NCBI GenBank assembly: GCA_017526745.1
Contig: JAFXQX010000024.1
Coordinates: forward strand, 62,001-126,000
Length of the DNA: 64,000 nucleotides
DNA from: Lachnospiraceae bacterium
GTDB taxonomy: Bacteria; Bacillota; Clostridia; Lachnospirales; Lachnospiraceae
Reading direction: 5' to 3'
Part shown: one piece after another, positions 1 to 8,550 of the stretch
Layout: every line of letters begins with the position of its first letter
Numbering within the stretch: the first letter of the stretch is position 1
The notes under the pieces: generated by a model
The model's database searches: none
What the model saw: the letters and a program-made list of their open reading frames with translations, nothing else
Told to the model about the DNA's origin: nothing
Translations under genes and position numbers: made by a program

Positions 1-229
1 TATCTTCCTTATGAGTCTGACCGGGATCACGGAAATGCACATGCACATCAACAAGTCCGGGACCTGCGATAAGCCCGGTTCCGTCGATAACAGTGTCCTT
101 AGGAATACTTTCGCCGGCACTTGCGGCATGATCTTCTTTTGAGACTATCTTTTTATCCCATATATATATATCCGATATCTCGTCTATGTTGTTTACAGGA
201 TCGATAACACGAATGTTTTCTATTATCAT
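1..229 (-). CDS. pyrC: Dihydroorotase, N-terminal part (runs off left edge)
   Basis: Reading the minus strand from an ATG at 229-227 gives about 76 residues before the window ends. The stretch [19 protein letters not shown] is the amidohydrolase HxH metal-binding signature of dihydroorotase, which cyclises carbamoyl-aspartate to dihydroorotate in the cytoplasm. The preceding beta-strand-rich segment ([11 protein letters not shown]) is the usual N-terminal composite domain. It is divergent from pyrK-pyrD, which catalyse or support the next step, so the roughly 200-bp shared intergenic region may control both arms. The C-terminal part lies outside the window, so activity cannot be judged. The ribosome-binding site is weak, so the start is likely but not certain. 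Confidence 0.88.
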   Translation of the reverse strand, partial: MIIENIRVIDPVNNIDEISDIYIWDKKIVSKEDHAASAGESIPKDTVIDGTGLIAGPGLVDVHVHFRDPGQTHKED

Positions 230-359
230 AGGTCGCTCTGTTATTGTCTGTTGCCTGTTCCGATGCCTATTATACAACAAAACGATCCGATTATTCATCT
301 TCAAACAAAAAAGCTGAGCCGATTCCGGATCATAATACCTTTATTATTGTATACAATAC

Positions 360-388
360 TTGAAAATACGGCAAAAAAGGGCTATACT
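360..388 (+). promoter_or_regulatory. Predicted sigma-A promoter for pyrK-pyrD
   Basis: TTGAAA at 360-365 and TATACT at 383-388 are separated by exactly 17 bases, close to the vegetative consensus. The box lies about 40 bases upstream of the pyrK start, in the intergenic region shared with divergent pyrC. I saw no convincing PyrR attenuator in the short leader. Confidence 0.6.
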
Positions 389-429
389 TTATGTAAATTG
401 GATACGTATGCCCAGGTGAACAGTTTTAA

Positions 430-1239
430 ATGAAGATCAAAGAAACAGCGACAATTATCTCACAGGAATGCCTGTGCGAAGGTGTATATTCAATGTGGCT
501 TGCCACATCCATCGCAAAAAAAGCGCAGGCGGGGCAGTTTGTATCGGTATATTCGAACAGCGACGCAAGACTTCTGCCAAGACCGATAAGCATATGCGAG
601 ATCGCAGGAGCCGGCGATGGGGCAGATACCAAAATACCCGGCAGGATTCGGCTCGTATACAGAACGGTCGGGGAAGGAACAAGGGAATTCTCCCGTATGA
701 GTGCCGGTGATAAGCTTGAGATACTCGGACCCAACGGAAACGGATTCTTACCGGCATTAAGAGAAGAGATCAGGCCCGGCACGAAGGCTCTCCTTATCGG
801 AGGCGGAATAGGGATACCGCCGATGGTCGGGCTGGCAGCGCAGCTGGGCTGCGATGTTACGATCGTTGCCGGATACAGAACCGGCAAAGAGATGTTCCTC
901 ACCGAAGAACTGGAACGGTATGGAAAACTGTACATTTCCACGGATGACGGAAGTGCCGGAACAAAAGGGTGTGTGATCGATGCGATAGAAGAAGCGGGTT
1001 TAAATGCAGACGTGATATTTTCCTGCGGACCCCGGCCGATGCTTCGCGGCGTAAAGGATTTTTCACTTTCACGCAGCATCCCTTCATATGTTTCGATGGA
1101 GGAGCGGATGGCCTGCGGAGTGGGAGCATGTCTCGGCTGTGTCTGCAGCGCAGAAGATGTGGATGACCACTCAAAGGTTAAGAATAAAAGGGTCTGTGTG
1201 GACGGACCGGTATTTGAGGTATCGGAGGTGGTACTTTGA
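430..1239 (+). CDS. pyrK: Dihydroorotate dehydrogenase electron-transfer subunit
   Basis: This 269-residue protein is the iron-sulfur flavoprotein that passes electrons from dihydroorotate dehydrogenase to NAD+. The N-terminal half has the FAD-binding RPISI motif and a ferredoxin-reductase barrel. The middle has the glycine-rich nucleotide-binding segment LLIGGGIGIPP. The C-terminus carries the [2Fe-2S] ligands as CGVGACLGCVC (about C229, C234, C237) plus a fourth cysteine near 256. Its length is typical. The gene overlaps pyrD by four bases, as expected for the alpha2-beta2 class 1B enzyme. The ATG at 430 follows an AGGTG sequence at moderate spacing. Confidence 0.93.
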   Translation: MKIKETATIISQECLCEGVYSMWLATSIAKKAQAGQFVSVYSNSDARLLPRPISICEIAGAGDGADTKIPGRIRLVYRTVGEGTREFSRMSAGDKLEILGPNGNGFLPALREEIRPGTKALLIGGGIGIPPMVGLAAQLGCDVTIVAGYRTGKEMFLTEELERYGKLYISTDDGSAGTKGCVIDAIEEAGLNADVIFSCGPRPMLRGVKDFSLSRSIPSYVSMEERMACGVGACLGCVCSAEDVDDHSKVKNKRVCVDGPVFEVSEVVL

Positions 1240-2138
1240 ACACATCGGTGGTCATTGCAGGCGTTAAGCTTAAGAATCCCGTCATGACGGCTTCGGGAAC
1301 GTTCGGCTCGGGGATGGAGTATTCGGAATTTGTCGATCTTAACCGGCTCGGAGCGGTGGTCACAAAAGGCGTGAGCCTCACCCCCTGGGAGGGAAACCCC
1401 ACACCGAGGATTGCAGAGGTTTACGGCGGCATGCTAAATGCCATAGGACTGCAGAACCCGGGAATAGATACGTTCATAAAGCGCGACCTTGAATTTCTGA
1501 AAAACTGTGATACAACAGTCATAGTCAATGTATGCGGCAAGACCATGGAAGAATATATCGGTGTCGTGGAAAGACTTGCGGATACCGATGTCGATATGCT
1601 TGAGATAAATGTCAGCTGCCCCAACGTGAAAGAGGGAGCCATAGCCTTCGGGCAGAACCCCGAAGCGCTTGCAAAGATCACGAAGGCACTTAAGGAGAAA
1701 GCGAAGCAGCCGATCATAATGAAGCTGTCCCCCAACGTGACGGATATCGCGCTTATGGCAAAGATATGCGAAGACAACGGTGCTGATGCGGTTTCACTTA
1801 TAAACACGATCACGGGAATGAAGATCGATATCAACAGAAGATCGTTCGTTCTTGCCAACAGGACCGGCGGCATGTCGGGACCCGCAGTCAAGCCGGTCGC
1901 GGTACGGATGGTGTACCAGGCAGCACAGGCGGTTTCGATACCGGTCATCGGAATGGGAGGCATAGTTACGGCAGAAGATGCGCTTGAGTTCATTATGGCA
2001 GGTGCGACCGCAGTTGCGGTAGGATGCGCGAACTTCACCGACCCTTATGCGACCGTAAAGGTCATAGAAGGGATCGAAAAGTATATGACGGACAATAATG
2101 TTGAAGATGTTAAAGAGTTGACAGGATGTGTCAGGTGA
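1236..2138 (+). CDS. pyrD: Dihydroorotate dehydrogenase (NAD-type, class 1B), catalytic subunit
   Basis: A 300-residue FMN barrel enzyme that oxidises dihydroorotate to orotate in pyrimidine synthesis. MTASGTFGSGMEY near the N-terminus, NVSCPN in the middle and GMGGI plus AGATAVAVG near the C-terminus are family signatures for substrate and FMN phosphate binding. The start is a TTG at 1236, chosen because a perfect GGAGGTG lies 1224-1230 and because it overlaps the pyrK stop (TTGA), a typical coupling arrangement. The presence of pyrK makes it the NAD-dependent heteromeric class, with PyrK as electron outlet. Confidence 0.94.
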   Translation: MNTSVVIAGVKLKNPVMTASGTFGSGMEYSEFVDLNRLGAVVTKGVSLTPWEGNPTPRIAEVYGGMLNAIGLQNPGIDTFIKRDLEFLKNCDTTVIVNVCGKTMEEYIGVVERLADTDVDMLEINVSCPNVKEGAIAFGQNPEALAKITKALKEKAKQPIIMKLSPNVTDIALMAKICEDNGADAVSLINTITGMKIDINRRSFVLANRTGGMSGPAVKPVAVRMVYQAAQAVSIPVIGMGGIVTAEDALEFIMAGATAVAVGCANFTDPYATVKVIEGIEKYMTDNNVEDVKELTGCVR

Positions 2139-2171
2139 AAGGGTGATGGATCACCCGGAAGGAGGTAGACT

Positions 2172-2873
2172 ATGATGCAGATAGGCGGGATCGATAATCT
2201 TGTGTTAAAGGATGTAAAGCTGCCTGCACAGAACGATCAGGAAGACAGGAAGATCGTGCAGCAGCAGGAGGATGCCTCAAAGACAGCGCAGGAGGCAGCC
2301 GAGAAAAAGGAAAAAGATGCCGAGAGGACTGAAAAGACAGAGGAGTCTGTATACGGTGATCTTGTAGGAAAATCTTCCGACGGCGATACTACAAGAGTCA
2401 AGAAGGGCGCAATGGAAGCTCTTGAGACCGGTATGGTATTTGCCAAGGATGAAAAAGAGAACAACCTTATGGAGTTCAACCGCGACCAGCTTACGGTCAT
2501 GGTCGACAAGGGCGACATTACCGAGAACAGATACAATCACGAGATCACAAGACGTGACGAGCTTATGGAGAAGGATGATAAGTCCGCATTTGCCAAGTCC
2601 AATGCCGAGATGATCGAGAAGCAGAAAGAAGAAGCAGAGAAGAAGGCCCAGGAAAAGGCAAGAGAGCGTCTTGATGAGATGCAGGGCAAGGGAACCGAGA
2701 AGGAAGAGAATGCCCAGAAGCTTGAAAACGGCATGAACCGTCTTGCAGCAAGCGAGAAGGGCCTCGAGATAGAAGAAGAGGCAGTTGAGAACGCTGCAAA
2801 GAACGGCAGGAGTGAAGTCATAGACCAGATACTCAATCCGGAAGACGGCAACTTCAAGGTGATAATCAGATAA
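2172..2873 (+). CDS. Charged coiled-coil protein of unknown function
   Basis: This 233-residue product is dominated by Glu, Lys, Gln and Ala, with long heptad-like helices around residues 30-60 and 130-200 and no signal peptide or membrane segment. I do not recognise a catalytic motif. It starts at 2172 behind a strong GAAGGAGG. It sits between pyrD and ispE and ends six bases before ispE, so it is probably co-transcribed. It may be a cytoplasmic structural or scaffolding protein, but nothing in the sequence fixes a role. Its strong codon bias and clean ribosome-binding site support it as a real gene. Confidence 0.75.
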   Translation: MMQIGGIDNLVLKDVKLPAQNDQEDRKIVQQQEDASKTAQEAAEKKEKDAERTEKTEESVYGDLVGKSSDGDTTRVKKGAMEALETGMVFAKDEKENNLMEFNRDQLTVMVDKGDITENRYNHEITRRDELMEKDDKSAFAKSNAEMIEKQKEEAEKKAQEKARERLDEMQGKGTEKEENAQKLENGMNRLAASEKGLEIEEEAVENAAKNGRSEVIDQILNPEDGNFKVIIR

Positions 2874-2879
2874 TTTCCC

Positions 2880-3740
2880 ATGAAGATCAATGCGTATGCC
2901 AAGATAAACATCGGGCTTGATGTTCTGTCAAGAAGATCGGACGGATACCATGAAGTGCGTATGGTCATGCAGACCCTGGGGCTGCATGATGAGATCACGG
3001 CCGAAAAATGTGATGAGTCGGGGATATTTATATCATCCGATTCCGGGAAGGTGCCTTTGGGTGAGGACAACCTCATTTACAAAGCGGCCGCTCTTATCAT
3101 GAAAGAGTATTCAGTTTCCCGGGGAGTAAAGATAGGACTTACTAAGAACATCCCGGTAGCAGCGGGTCTTGCGGGAGGCAGTACCGATGCGGCAGCGACA
3201 CTTCGCGCCGTTAATAGTCTGTACGGCCTCGGACTTTCCGATGACAGGCTGTGCGAGCTTGGTGTCCGTATCGGAGCGGATGTTCCGTACTGCTTAACAG
3301 GCGGTACGGTTCTTTGCGAGGGGATAGGCGAGAAGATGACAAAGCTCGATCCCCATCCGTCGTGCACGGTACTTCTGGCCAAGCCGCCGGAAGGAGTATC
3401 GACAGCATACGTTTATAAGCACCTTGAGCTTGATAAAGTCAGCCATCCCGATATAGATGCGATCATAGACGGCATAAAGGCCAATAGCATAAGTGATATC
3501 GCATCGCATACCGGAAATGTTCTTGAGTCCGTGACGATCCCGGAACACCCCGTTATCGGCAGGATCAAGGATATCATGAAAAATAAGGGTGCAAAAGCAT
3601 CGCTTATGAGCGGCAGCGGGCCTACCGTGTTTGGACTCTTTGAGTCGGAGGATGACGCGAAGACAGCCTTTGGAGAACTTAAAAGATCACAGACGGACCT
3701 GGAACTTATCATCACAGATATCTACAACCCGGACAGATAA
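2880..3740 (+). CDS. ispE: 4-diphosphocytidyl-2-C-methyl-D-erythritol kinase
   Basis: A GHMP-family kinase of 286 residues that phosphorylates CDP-methylerythritol in the MEP isoprenoid pathway. Three family motifs are visible: the N-terminal AKINIGLDVLSRRSDGYHE, the ATP-binding glycine/serine loop PVAAGLAGGSTDAAA near residue 95, and the C-terminal MSGSGPTVFGLF. Length is normal. No ideal Shine-Dalgarno precedes the ATG; it starts six bases after the previous gene, suggesting translational coupling. The following GntR regulator begins nine bases after the stop. Confidence 0.95.
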   Translation: MKINAYAKINIGLDVLSRRSDGYHEVRMVMQTLGLHDEITAEKCDESGIFISSDSGKVPLGEDNLIYKAAALIMKEYSVSRGVKIGLTKNIPVAAGLAGGSTDAAATLRAVNSLYGLGLSDDRLCELGVRIGADVPYCLTGGTVLCEGIGEKMTKLDPHPSCTVLLAKPPEGVSTAYVYKHLELDKVSHPDIDAIIDGIKANSISDIASHTGNVLESVTIPEHPVIGRIKDIMKNKGAKASLMSGSGPTVFGLFESEDDAKTAFGELKRSQTDLELIITDIYNPDR

Positions 3741-3749
3741 GGAGACCTC

Positions 3750-4421
3750 ATGGGAGAATTAAAACTTCAGATGAATATGGATGAGTACCTTCCTCTCCGG
3801 GATGTTGTGTTCAATACGCTCAGGCAGGGAATCCTTACCGGAGAACTCGAACCCGGGGAAAGACTCATGGAGATACACCTCGCTGACAGACTCGGTGTTT
3901 CAAGGACACCGATAAGGGAAGCGATAAGGATGCTCGAACTCGAAGGCCTTGTAACGATGATCCCGAGAAAGGGAGCCGAAGTATCAAGGATCAGCAGACA
4001 GGATATCAGGGACGTACTCGAGGTGAGGCTGGCTCTTGATTCGCTTGCGACCAAGCTCGCATGTAAGCGTATCACCGACGACCAGAAGGAAGAATTAAAA
4101 AGAGCTGCCGAAGAATTTGTGGAGGCGACCGTTTCTGGAGACGCAACGGTCATAGCACAGGCCGATGTGAAGTTTCATGACGTGATACTTGCCGCATCGC
4201 ATAACAAGCGGCTCATACAGATGGTCAACAACCTTGCCGAGAGGATATACAGATACAGGCTCGAATATATCAAGGACAGGGCCAATCATGCCAGGCTTAT
4301 AGAAGAACATGCCAAGATCATGAACTGTGTGATAAAAGGTGACGAGGGAAGCGCATGCATAGCTGCCGAGATACATATCGTCAACCAGGAAAACAACATG
4401 CTCAGCCAGATCGAAGAATAA
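3750..4421 (+). CDS. GntR-family regulator with FCD ligand domain
   Basis: The 223-residue protein has an N-terminal winged helix-turn-helix (about 15-75; GVSRTPIREAIRMLELEGLV is the recognition segment) and an all-helical C-terminal FCD-type domain (about 85-215) with the metal/ligand histidines expected of the FadR branch. It probably binds a small carboxylate or sugar-acid effector and represses or activates a nearby or distant operon; the ligand cannot be read from sequence. It follows ispE closely with its own GGAG site. No operator was identified. Confidence 0.88.
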   Translation: MGELKLQMNMDEYLPLRDVVFNTLRQGILTGELEPGERLMEIHLADRLGVSRTPIREAIRMLELEGLVTMIPRKGAEVSRISRQDIRDVLEVRLALDSLATKLACKRITDDQKEELKRAAEEFVEATVSGDATVIAQADVKFHDVILAASHNKRLIQMVNNLAERIYRYRLEYIKDRANHARLIEEHAKIMNCVIKGDEGSACIAAEIHIVNQENNMLSQIEE

Positions 4422-4431
4422 GGATCGTAAA

Positions 4432-4893
4432 ATGGATAAAGATGTATGGGTGTCTGTCGCGGGACTCCAGTTCGGGGCAAATCCCGAAGGGGACAGGATA
4501 GAGATAATGACACCCGGCAGTTATTTCAAGAGAAAGAACAAACACTATCTAACATATGATGAAGTCATCGAGGGAAGCGATGAGGTCACGAAGAACGTGG
4601 TCAGGTTCGACGGAGACATGCTGTCGATCAGCAAGAGCGGGTTCGCAAATGTCGAGATGATATTTGAGAAGAACAAGCGCAATATGACGAACTACGTTAC
4701 CCCGTACGGGTCGCTCCTTGTCGGCATAGATACGGATAATATCGACATCAGGGAAAGTGAGGATGTCATCAATATAGATATAGATTACGCTCTTGATATC
4801 AATTACGAGCATCTTGCCAACTGCAAGATCAAGATGGAGATCAAGAATTCGGTTTCAATAGACGATAATAATCAGGAGAGGAGTATAACGTGA
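4432..4893 (+). CDS. DUF1934 domain protein
   Basis: A 153-residue protein resembling the small beta-barrel DUF1934/YwiB family found in Firmicutes. The order of alternating strands and the segments HYLTYDEV and FGANPEG fit the fold, while YVTPYGSLLVGI is typical of its second half. Function is unknown; the barrel resembles fatty-acid/lipocalin-like folds in known structures. It overlaps galU by four bases, so the two are translationally coupled. No signal peptide, so cytoplasmic. Confidence 0.72.
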   Translation: MDKDVWVSVAGLQFGANPEGDRIEIMTPGSYFKRKNKHYLTYDEVIEGSDEVTKNVVRFDGDMLSISKSGFANVEMIFEKNKRNMTNYVTPYGSLLVGIDTDNIDIRESEDVINIDIDYALDINYEHLANCKIKMEIKNSVSIDDNNQERSIT

Positions 4894-5780
4894 AGGTCAG
4901 AAAGGCTATAATCCCCGCAGCAGGACTCGGCACACGATTTTTGCCCGCGACAAAGGCGCAGGCCAAGGAAATGCTTCCGATCGTGGACAAGCCGACCATA
5001 CAGTATATTATCGAGGAAGCAGTTGCGAGCGGTATAGAAGATATCATCATCGTTACCGGACGTAACAAACGCTCGATAGAAGATCATTTTGACAAGTCCG
5101 TGGAACTTGAGCTCGAACTTGAAAGAAGCGGTAAGGATGAACTCCTCAGGATGGTGCGTGACATCTCGGAGATGGCGAACATCCACACCATCAGGCAGAA
5201 AGAGCCCCGGGGTCTCGGACATGCGATCTATACGGCAAGACATTTTATCGGAAATGAGCCTTTTGCGGTACTTCTCGGAGACGATGTCGTGGTAGCCCAA
5301 AAACCGTGTCTGTCTCAGATGCTTGATGTTTACAATGAATATCAGACATCGGTGCTCGGAGTCCAGAAAGTTCCCCATGAAGTCGTGAACAAATACGGTA
5401 TCGTTGACTGCAAGGAGGTCGATGAAAGGGTGTACAAGGTTCATGATCTTGTAGAAAAGCCCGATATCAAAGACGCCCCCTCGGATATAGCGATCCTCGG
5501 AAGATATATCATCACTCCGGACATATTCGGATATCTTGAAACCCAGGATGCCGGTACGGGCGGAGAGATACAGCTTACTGATTCGCTTCGAAGGCTGTCG
5601 CAGGATCAGGCGATGTACTGCTATGATTTTAAGGGCCATCGCTATGATGTCGGATCAAAGATCGGATTCCTGCAGGCCAACATCGAGTTTGCGCTCCGCA
5701 ATCCCGAAGTCGCCGGTGACATCAGGGATTATCTAATCAGGCTCGTATCGAACATGGATTCCATGATCGCGTACGAATGA
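4890..5780 (+). CDS. galU: UTP-glucose-1-phosphate uridylyltransferase
   Basis: A 296-residue nucleotidyltransferase making UDP-glucose for cell-wall and surface glycans. The N-terminus AIIPAAGLGTRFLPATKA is the nucleotide-binding signature, EMLPIVDKPTIQYI contacts the uridine, and GRYIITPDIF plus EIQLTDSL are family-specific. It starts with GTG at 4890 behind GGAGAGGAG, overlapping the preceding stop. The length is standard for bacterial GalU. The next gene begins 28 bases after its stop. Confidence 0.95.
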   Translation: MKVRKAIIPAAGLGTRFLPATKAQAKEMLPIVDKPTIQYIIEEAVASGIEDIIIVTGRNKRSIEDHFDKSVELELELERSGKDELLRMVRDISEMANIHTIRQKEPRGLGHAIYTARHFIGNEPFAVLLGDDVVVAQKPCLSQMLDVYNEYQTSVLGVQKVPHEVVNKYGIVDCKEVDERVYKVHDLVEKPDIKDAPSDIAILGRYIITPDIFGYLETQDAGTGGEIQLTDSLRRLSQDQAMYCYDFKGHRYDVGSKIGFLQANIEFALRNPEVAGDIRDYLIRLVSNMDSMIAYE

Positions 5781-5808
5781 AGAAATCATTTAAGGAGAGT
5801 TTGTTTTT

Positions 5809-6306
5809 ATGATTCCAGTATTACTGATTACAAAGGCAACGATAGTGCTTCTGATCATCCTTGCCGTAGTTGCGGCGATCGCCGTTCTGCTGTATTTCCT
5901 CGGTAAGAAGGCACAGAAGAGAGAGGCTGAGCAGAAAGAGCAGATCGATGCGATGAAACAGACCGTTTCGATGCTTATCATAGATAAGAAGCGGATGAAG
6001 ATCAAAGAATCGGGTCTGCCCCAGGCGGTCATCGACCAGACACCGAAGCTTATGAGATGGACAAAGCTTCCGATCGTTAAGGCCAAGGTCGGACCTCAGA
6101 TCCACTCGCTTGTATGTGATGACAAGATATTCGATGCGGTTCCCGTCAAGAAGGAAGTAAAGGCTACGGTCAGCGGCATATACATCACGAGCGTCAAAGG
6201 GCTCCGCGGATCTTCAGACCAGAACAAAAATGTTAAGAAAAAGAGCAGGTTCAAACAGTTTGTTGAGAGGATGCAGGAAAAAGCCGGTGCCAAACCGCTC
6301 AAGTAA
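5809..6306 (+). CDS. Small membrane-anchored protein of unknown function
   Basis: The 165-residue product has one strong N-terminal transmembrane helix (about residues 10-32, LLIILAVVAAIAVLLYFLG) followed by a charged helix and a roughly 120-residue soluble part with a basic C-terminus. The segment SMLIIDKKRMKIKESGLP resembles small Firmicute membrane proteins with a YajC-like topology, but I cannot assign a family. The downstream lipoprotein overlaps its 3' end, suggesting shared expression and perhaps a related envelope role. A good AAGGAGAG precedes the ATG. Confidence 0.7.
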   Translation: MIPVLLITKATIVLLIILAVVAAIAVLLYFLGKKAQKREAEQKEQIDAMKQTVSMLIIDKKRMKIKESGLPQAVIDQTPKLMRWTKLPIVKAKVGPQIHSLVCDDKIFDAVPVKKEVKATVSGIYITSVKGLRGSSDQNKNVKKKSRFKQFVERMQEKAGAKPLK

Positions 6307-7084
6307 CCCGTTCGAGCGGTCTGTTGCATCTTCGGTACTTGTTATCATCATGGCGGTCTTTGTATGCGGATGTTCATCTTCGCAGCAGATCGATCCCGAT
6401 GAATATATAAAGCTCGGACAATACAAAGGGCTTCATGTTGACAGGTCATCTTACGAGGTTACCGAGGAAGCCATGCAGGACGAACTGGAAATGCTGGCGA
6501 ACGCGTATGCGGATCCCGACGGAAATGTTCCCGAGATCACCGACGAGTTCATAAGGGAAATCTCTGAGGGAAGCTTTCAGGATCTAGCAGCCTACAAGGC
6601 GGCGCTTGCAGACCAGATGCGTTCGGAATATGATGAGTTCTACGACCTTCAGTATTACGAGGACCTGTGGAATCTTGCGGTGGATAATGCCGAAGTGATA
6701 AAGGATTTTCCGCCCGGGTATCTTCAGGAGAAGACCGAAAGATCGATGATCTCGGCCCTGAAATACGCAAAGAGCCTTAACATGTCATTTGATGATTTTG
6801 TCAGTGAAAAGATGGGGCTGACGGTGGAAGAGTTTAATTCCGAAGCCATTGAGTATGCAAAGGTGGCGGCAAAAGAGAGCATGGTATGTGCCGCAATAGC
6901 AAAAGCCGAGAATATAACCGTCAGTGATGAGGATATCGAAAAAGCCATAAACGAATACGTCAGGCTCGGTGCGTTTGAATCCCGCGAAGCTTTTGAGCAG
7001 GAAGGTCCCGAGAGGATGGAAGAGCTTAAAGAATACATACTGACCTCAAAGGTTCAGGATCTGATCGCAGAATATGCGAAATAG
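6287..7084 (+). CDS. Lipoprotein with trigger-factor C-terminal-like chaperone domain
   Basis: From the GTG at 6287 the product is 265 residues. It begins with a short basic region, a hydrophobic stretch (SSVLVIIMAVFVCGC) and a lipobox-like cysteine, so it is probably exported and lipid-anchored. The rest is helical and acidic and matches the C-terminal arms of trigger factor/SurA-like chaperones (for example LTVEEFNSEAIEYAK and a paired VSDEDIEKAINEY), without the FKBP isomerase domain. An upstream ATG at 6230 is possible but would overlap the previous gene by 77 bases and lengthen the signal oddly. The larger membrane protein at 20,948 has the same C-terminal architecture. Confidence 0.68.
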   Translation: MPNRSSNPFERSVASSVLVIIMAVFVCGCSSSQQIDPDEYIKLGQYKGLHVDRSSYEVTEEAMQDELEMLANAYADPDGNVPEITDEFIREISEGSFQDLAAYKAALADQMRSEYDEFYDLQYYEDLWNLAVDNAEVIKDFPPGYLQEKTERSMISALKYAKSLNMSFDDFVSEKMGLTVEEFNSEAIEYAKVAAKESMVCAAIAKAENITVSDEDIEKAINEYVRLGAFESREAFEQEGPERMEELKEYILTSKVQDLIAEYAK

Positions 7085-7090
7085 TATTAG

Positions 7091-7112
7091 AGGAGGACCG
7101 GCACAGTGCCGG
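7091..7112 (+). promoter_or_regulatory. Distant Shine-Dalgarno followed by a hairpin before asnS
   Basis: AGGAGG at 7091-7096 is the only strong ribosome-binding site, but it lies 27 bases before the asnS ATG. A perfect CCGGCAC/GTGCCGG inverted repeat (7098-7104 and 7106-7112) fills the gap and could fold the site closer to the start. The in-frame TGA at 7118 rules out a longer protein. Confidence 0.35.
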
Positions 7113-7123
7113 GAAGATGAGAG

Positions 7124-8518
7124 ATGGAACAACTGATAACTATTAGGGAGATATTCAGGAACCGGGAAAAATATCTCGACAGCACGGTAAAGATCGGCGG
7201 ATGGGTCAGATCAGTCCGCGACTCCAAGACATTCGGATTTATCGTACTTAACGACGGAACATTTTTTGAACCGATCCAGGTGGTATACTCGGATGCCCTT
7301 TCCAACTTTGCCGATATCAGCAAAACAAATGTCGGCGCGGCGCTTATCGTGACAGGAAAGCTTGTTGCTACACCGGGAGCAAAGCAGCCGTTTGAGATCC
7401 AGGCGGAGGATATAGCTGTTGAAGGCCCTTCCACACCAGATTATCCGCTTCAGAAGAAGCGGCATACGATGGAGTACCTTCGTACGATGACGCATCTGCG
7501 TGCCAGGACCAATACTTTTTCGGCGGTGTTCCGTGTTCGTTCGGTGATAGCGTATGCGATCCACAGGTTTTTCCAGGAACGTGATTTTGTATACGTTCAT
7601 ACTCCGCTCATAACGGGTTCCGACTGTGAGGGAGCAGGGGAGATGTTTCGGGTAACGACTCTCGATCCCTCGGATCCGCCTCGTCTTCCCGACGGAAGCG
7701 TTGATTTTTCAAAGGACTTTTTCGGAAAAGAGACAAATCTTACGGTAAGCGGACAGTTAAACGGTGAAACTTATGCGCAGGCATTCCGTAACATCTACAC
7801 TTTCGGGCCGACGTTTCGGGCAGAGAATTCCAATACGACAAGGCATGCGGCAGAGTTCTGGATGATCGAACCCGAGATAGCATTTGCGGATCTTGAAGAT
7901 GATATGATGCTTGCGGAGAGCATGATCAAGTATATAATCAATTACGTACTCGACAATGCTCCCGAAGAGATGAAGTTCTTCAATGATTTTATCGACAAGG
8001 GTCTTATTGAGAGATTACAGCACGTAGCTTCGTCCGATTTCGGAAGGGTAACGTATACGGATGCGGTATCTATCCTTGAAAAGCATAACGACGAGTTCGA
8101 ATACAAGGTCAGCTGGGGATGCGATCTTCAGACCGAGCATGAGAGATTCCTTACGGAAAAAGAATTCAAGCGCCCGGTGTTTGTAACGGATTATCCGAAG
8201 GAGATCAAGGCATTCTACATGAAGCTCAACGAGGACGGCAAAACGGTTGCCGCAATGGACTGCCTTGTGCCCGGCATAGGAGAGATCATCGGGGGATCCC
8301 AGAGGGAGGATAACTACGACACTCTGCTTGCCAGGATAAATGAGCTGGGGCTTAATAAAGAGGATTATGATTTTTACCTCGATCTTCGTAAGTACGGAAG
8401 TACGAGGCATGCAGGATTCGGACTGGGATTCGAGAGATGCGTGATGTATCTTACGGGAATGGGCAACATAAGGGATGTGCTTCCCTTCCCGAGAACAGTC
8501 GGTAACTGCGATCTGTAA
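7124..8518 (+). CDS. asnS: Asparaginyl-tRNA synthetase
   Basis: A 464-residue class II synthetase that charges tRNA-Asn. The N-terminal OB-fold anticodon-binding domain (about 15-110; [16 protein letters not shown]) is followed by the class II core with motif 2 around [21 protein letters not shown]-type sequence and motif 3 [15 protein letters not shown] near the C-terminus. Length and motif order are those of bacterial AsnS rather than AspS (no GAD insertion). Upstream lies an unusual hairpin between the ribosome-binding site and the start codon. Confidence 0.96.
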   Translation: MEQLITIREIFRNREKYLDSTVKIGGWVRSVRDSKTFGFIVLNDGTFFEPIQVVYSDALSNFADISKTNVGAALIVTGKLVATPGAKQPFEIQAEDIAVEGPSTPDYPLQKKRHTMEYLRTMTHLRARTNTFSAVFRVRSVIAYAIHRFFQERDFVYVHTPLITGSDCEGAGEMFRVTTLDPSDPPRLPDGSVDFSKDFFGKETNLTVSGQLNGETYAQAFRNIYTFGPTFRAENSNTTRHAAEFWMIEPEIAFADLEDDMMLAESMIKYIINYVLDNAPEEMKFFNDFIDKGLIERLQHVASSDFGRVTYTDAVSILEKHNDEFEYKVSWGCDLQTEHERFLTEKEFKRPVFVTDYPKEIKAFYMKLNEDGKTVAAMDCLVPGIGEIIGGSQREDNYDTLLARINELGLNKEDYDFYLDLRKYGSTRHAGFGLGFERCVMYLTGMGNIRDVLPFPRTVGNCDL

Positions 8519-8550
8519 TAAAAGGGGAAATAATAAAAGGGGATGATAAC

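Noticed and set aside
6230-6286. Longer N-terminus for the trigger-factor-like lipoprotein
   Set aside because: It would overlap the preceding gene by 77 bases and place the lipoprotein signal far from the start.
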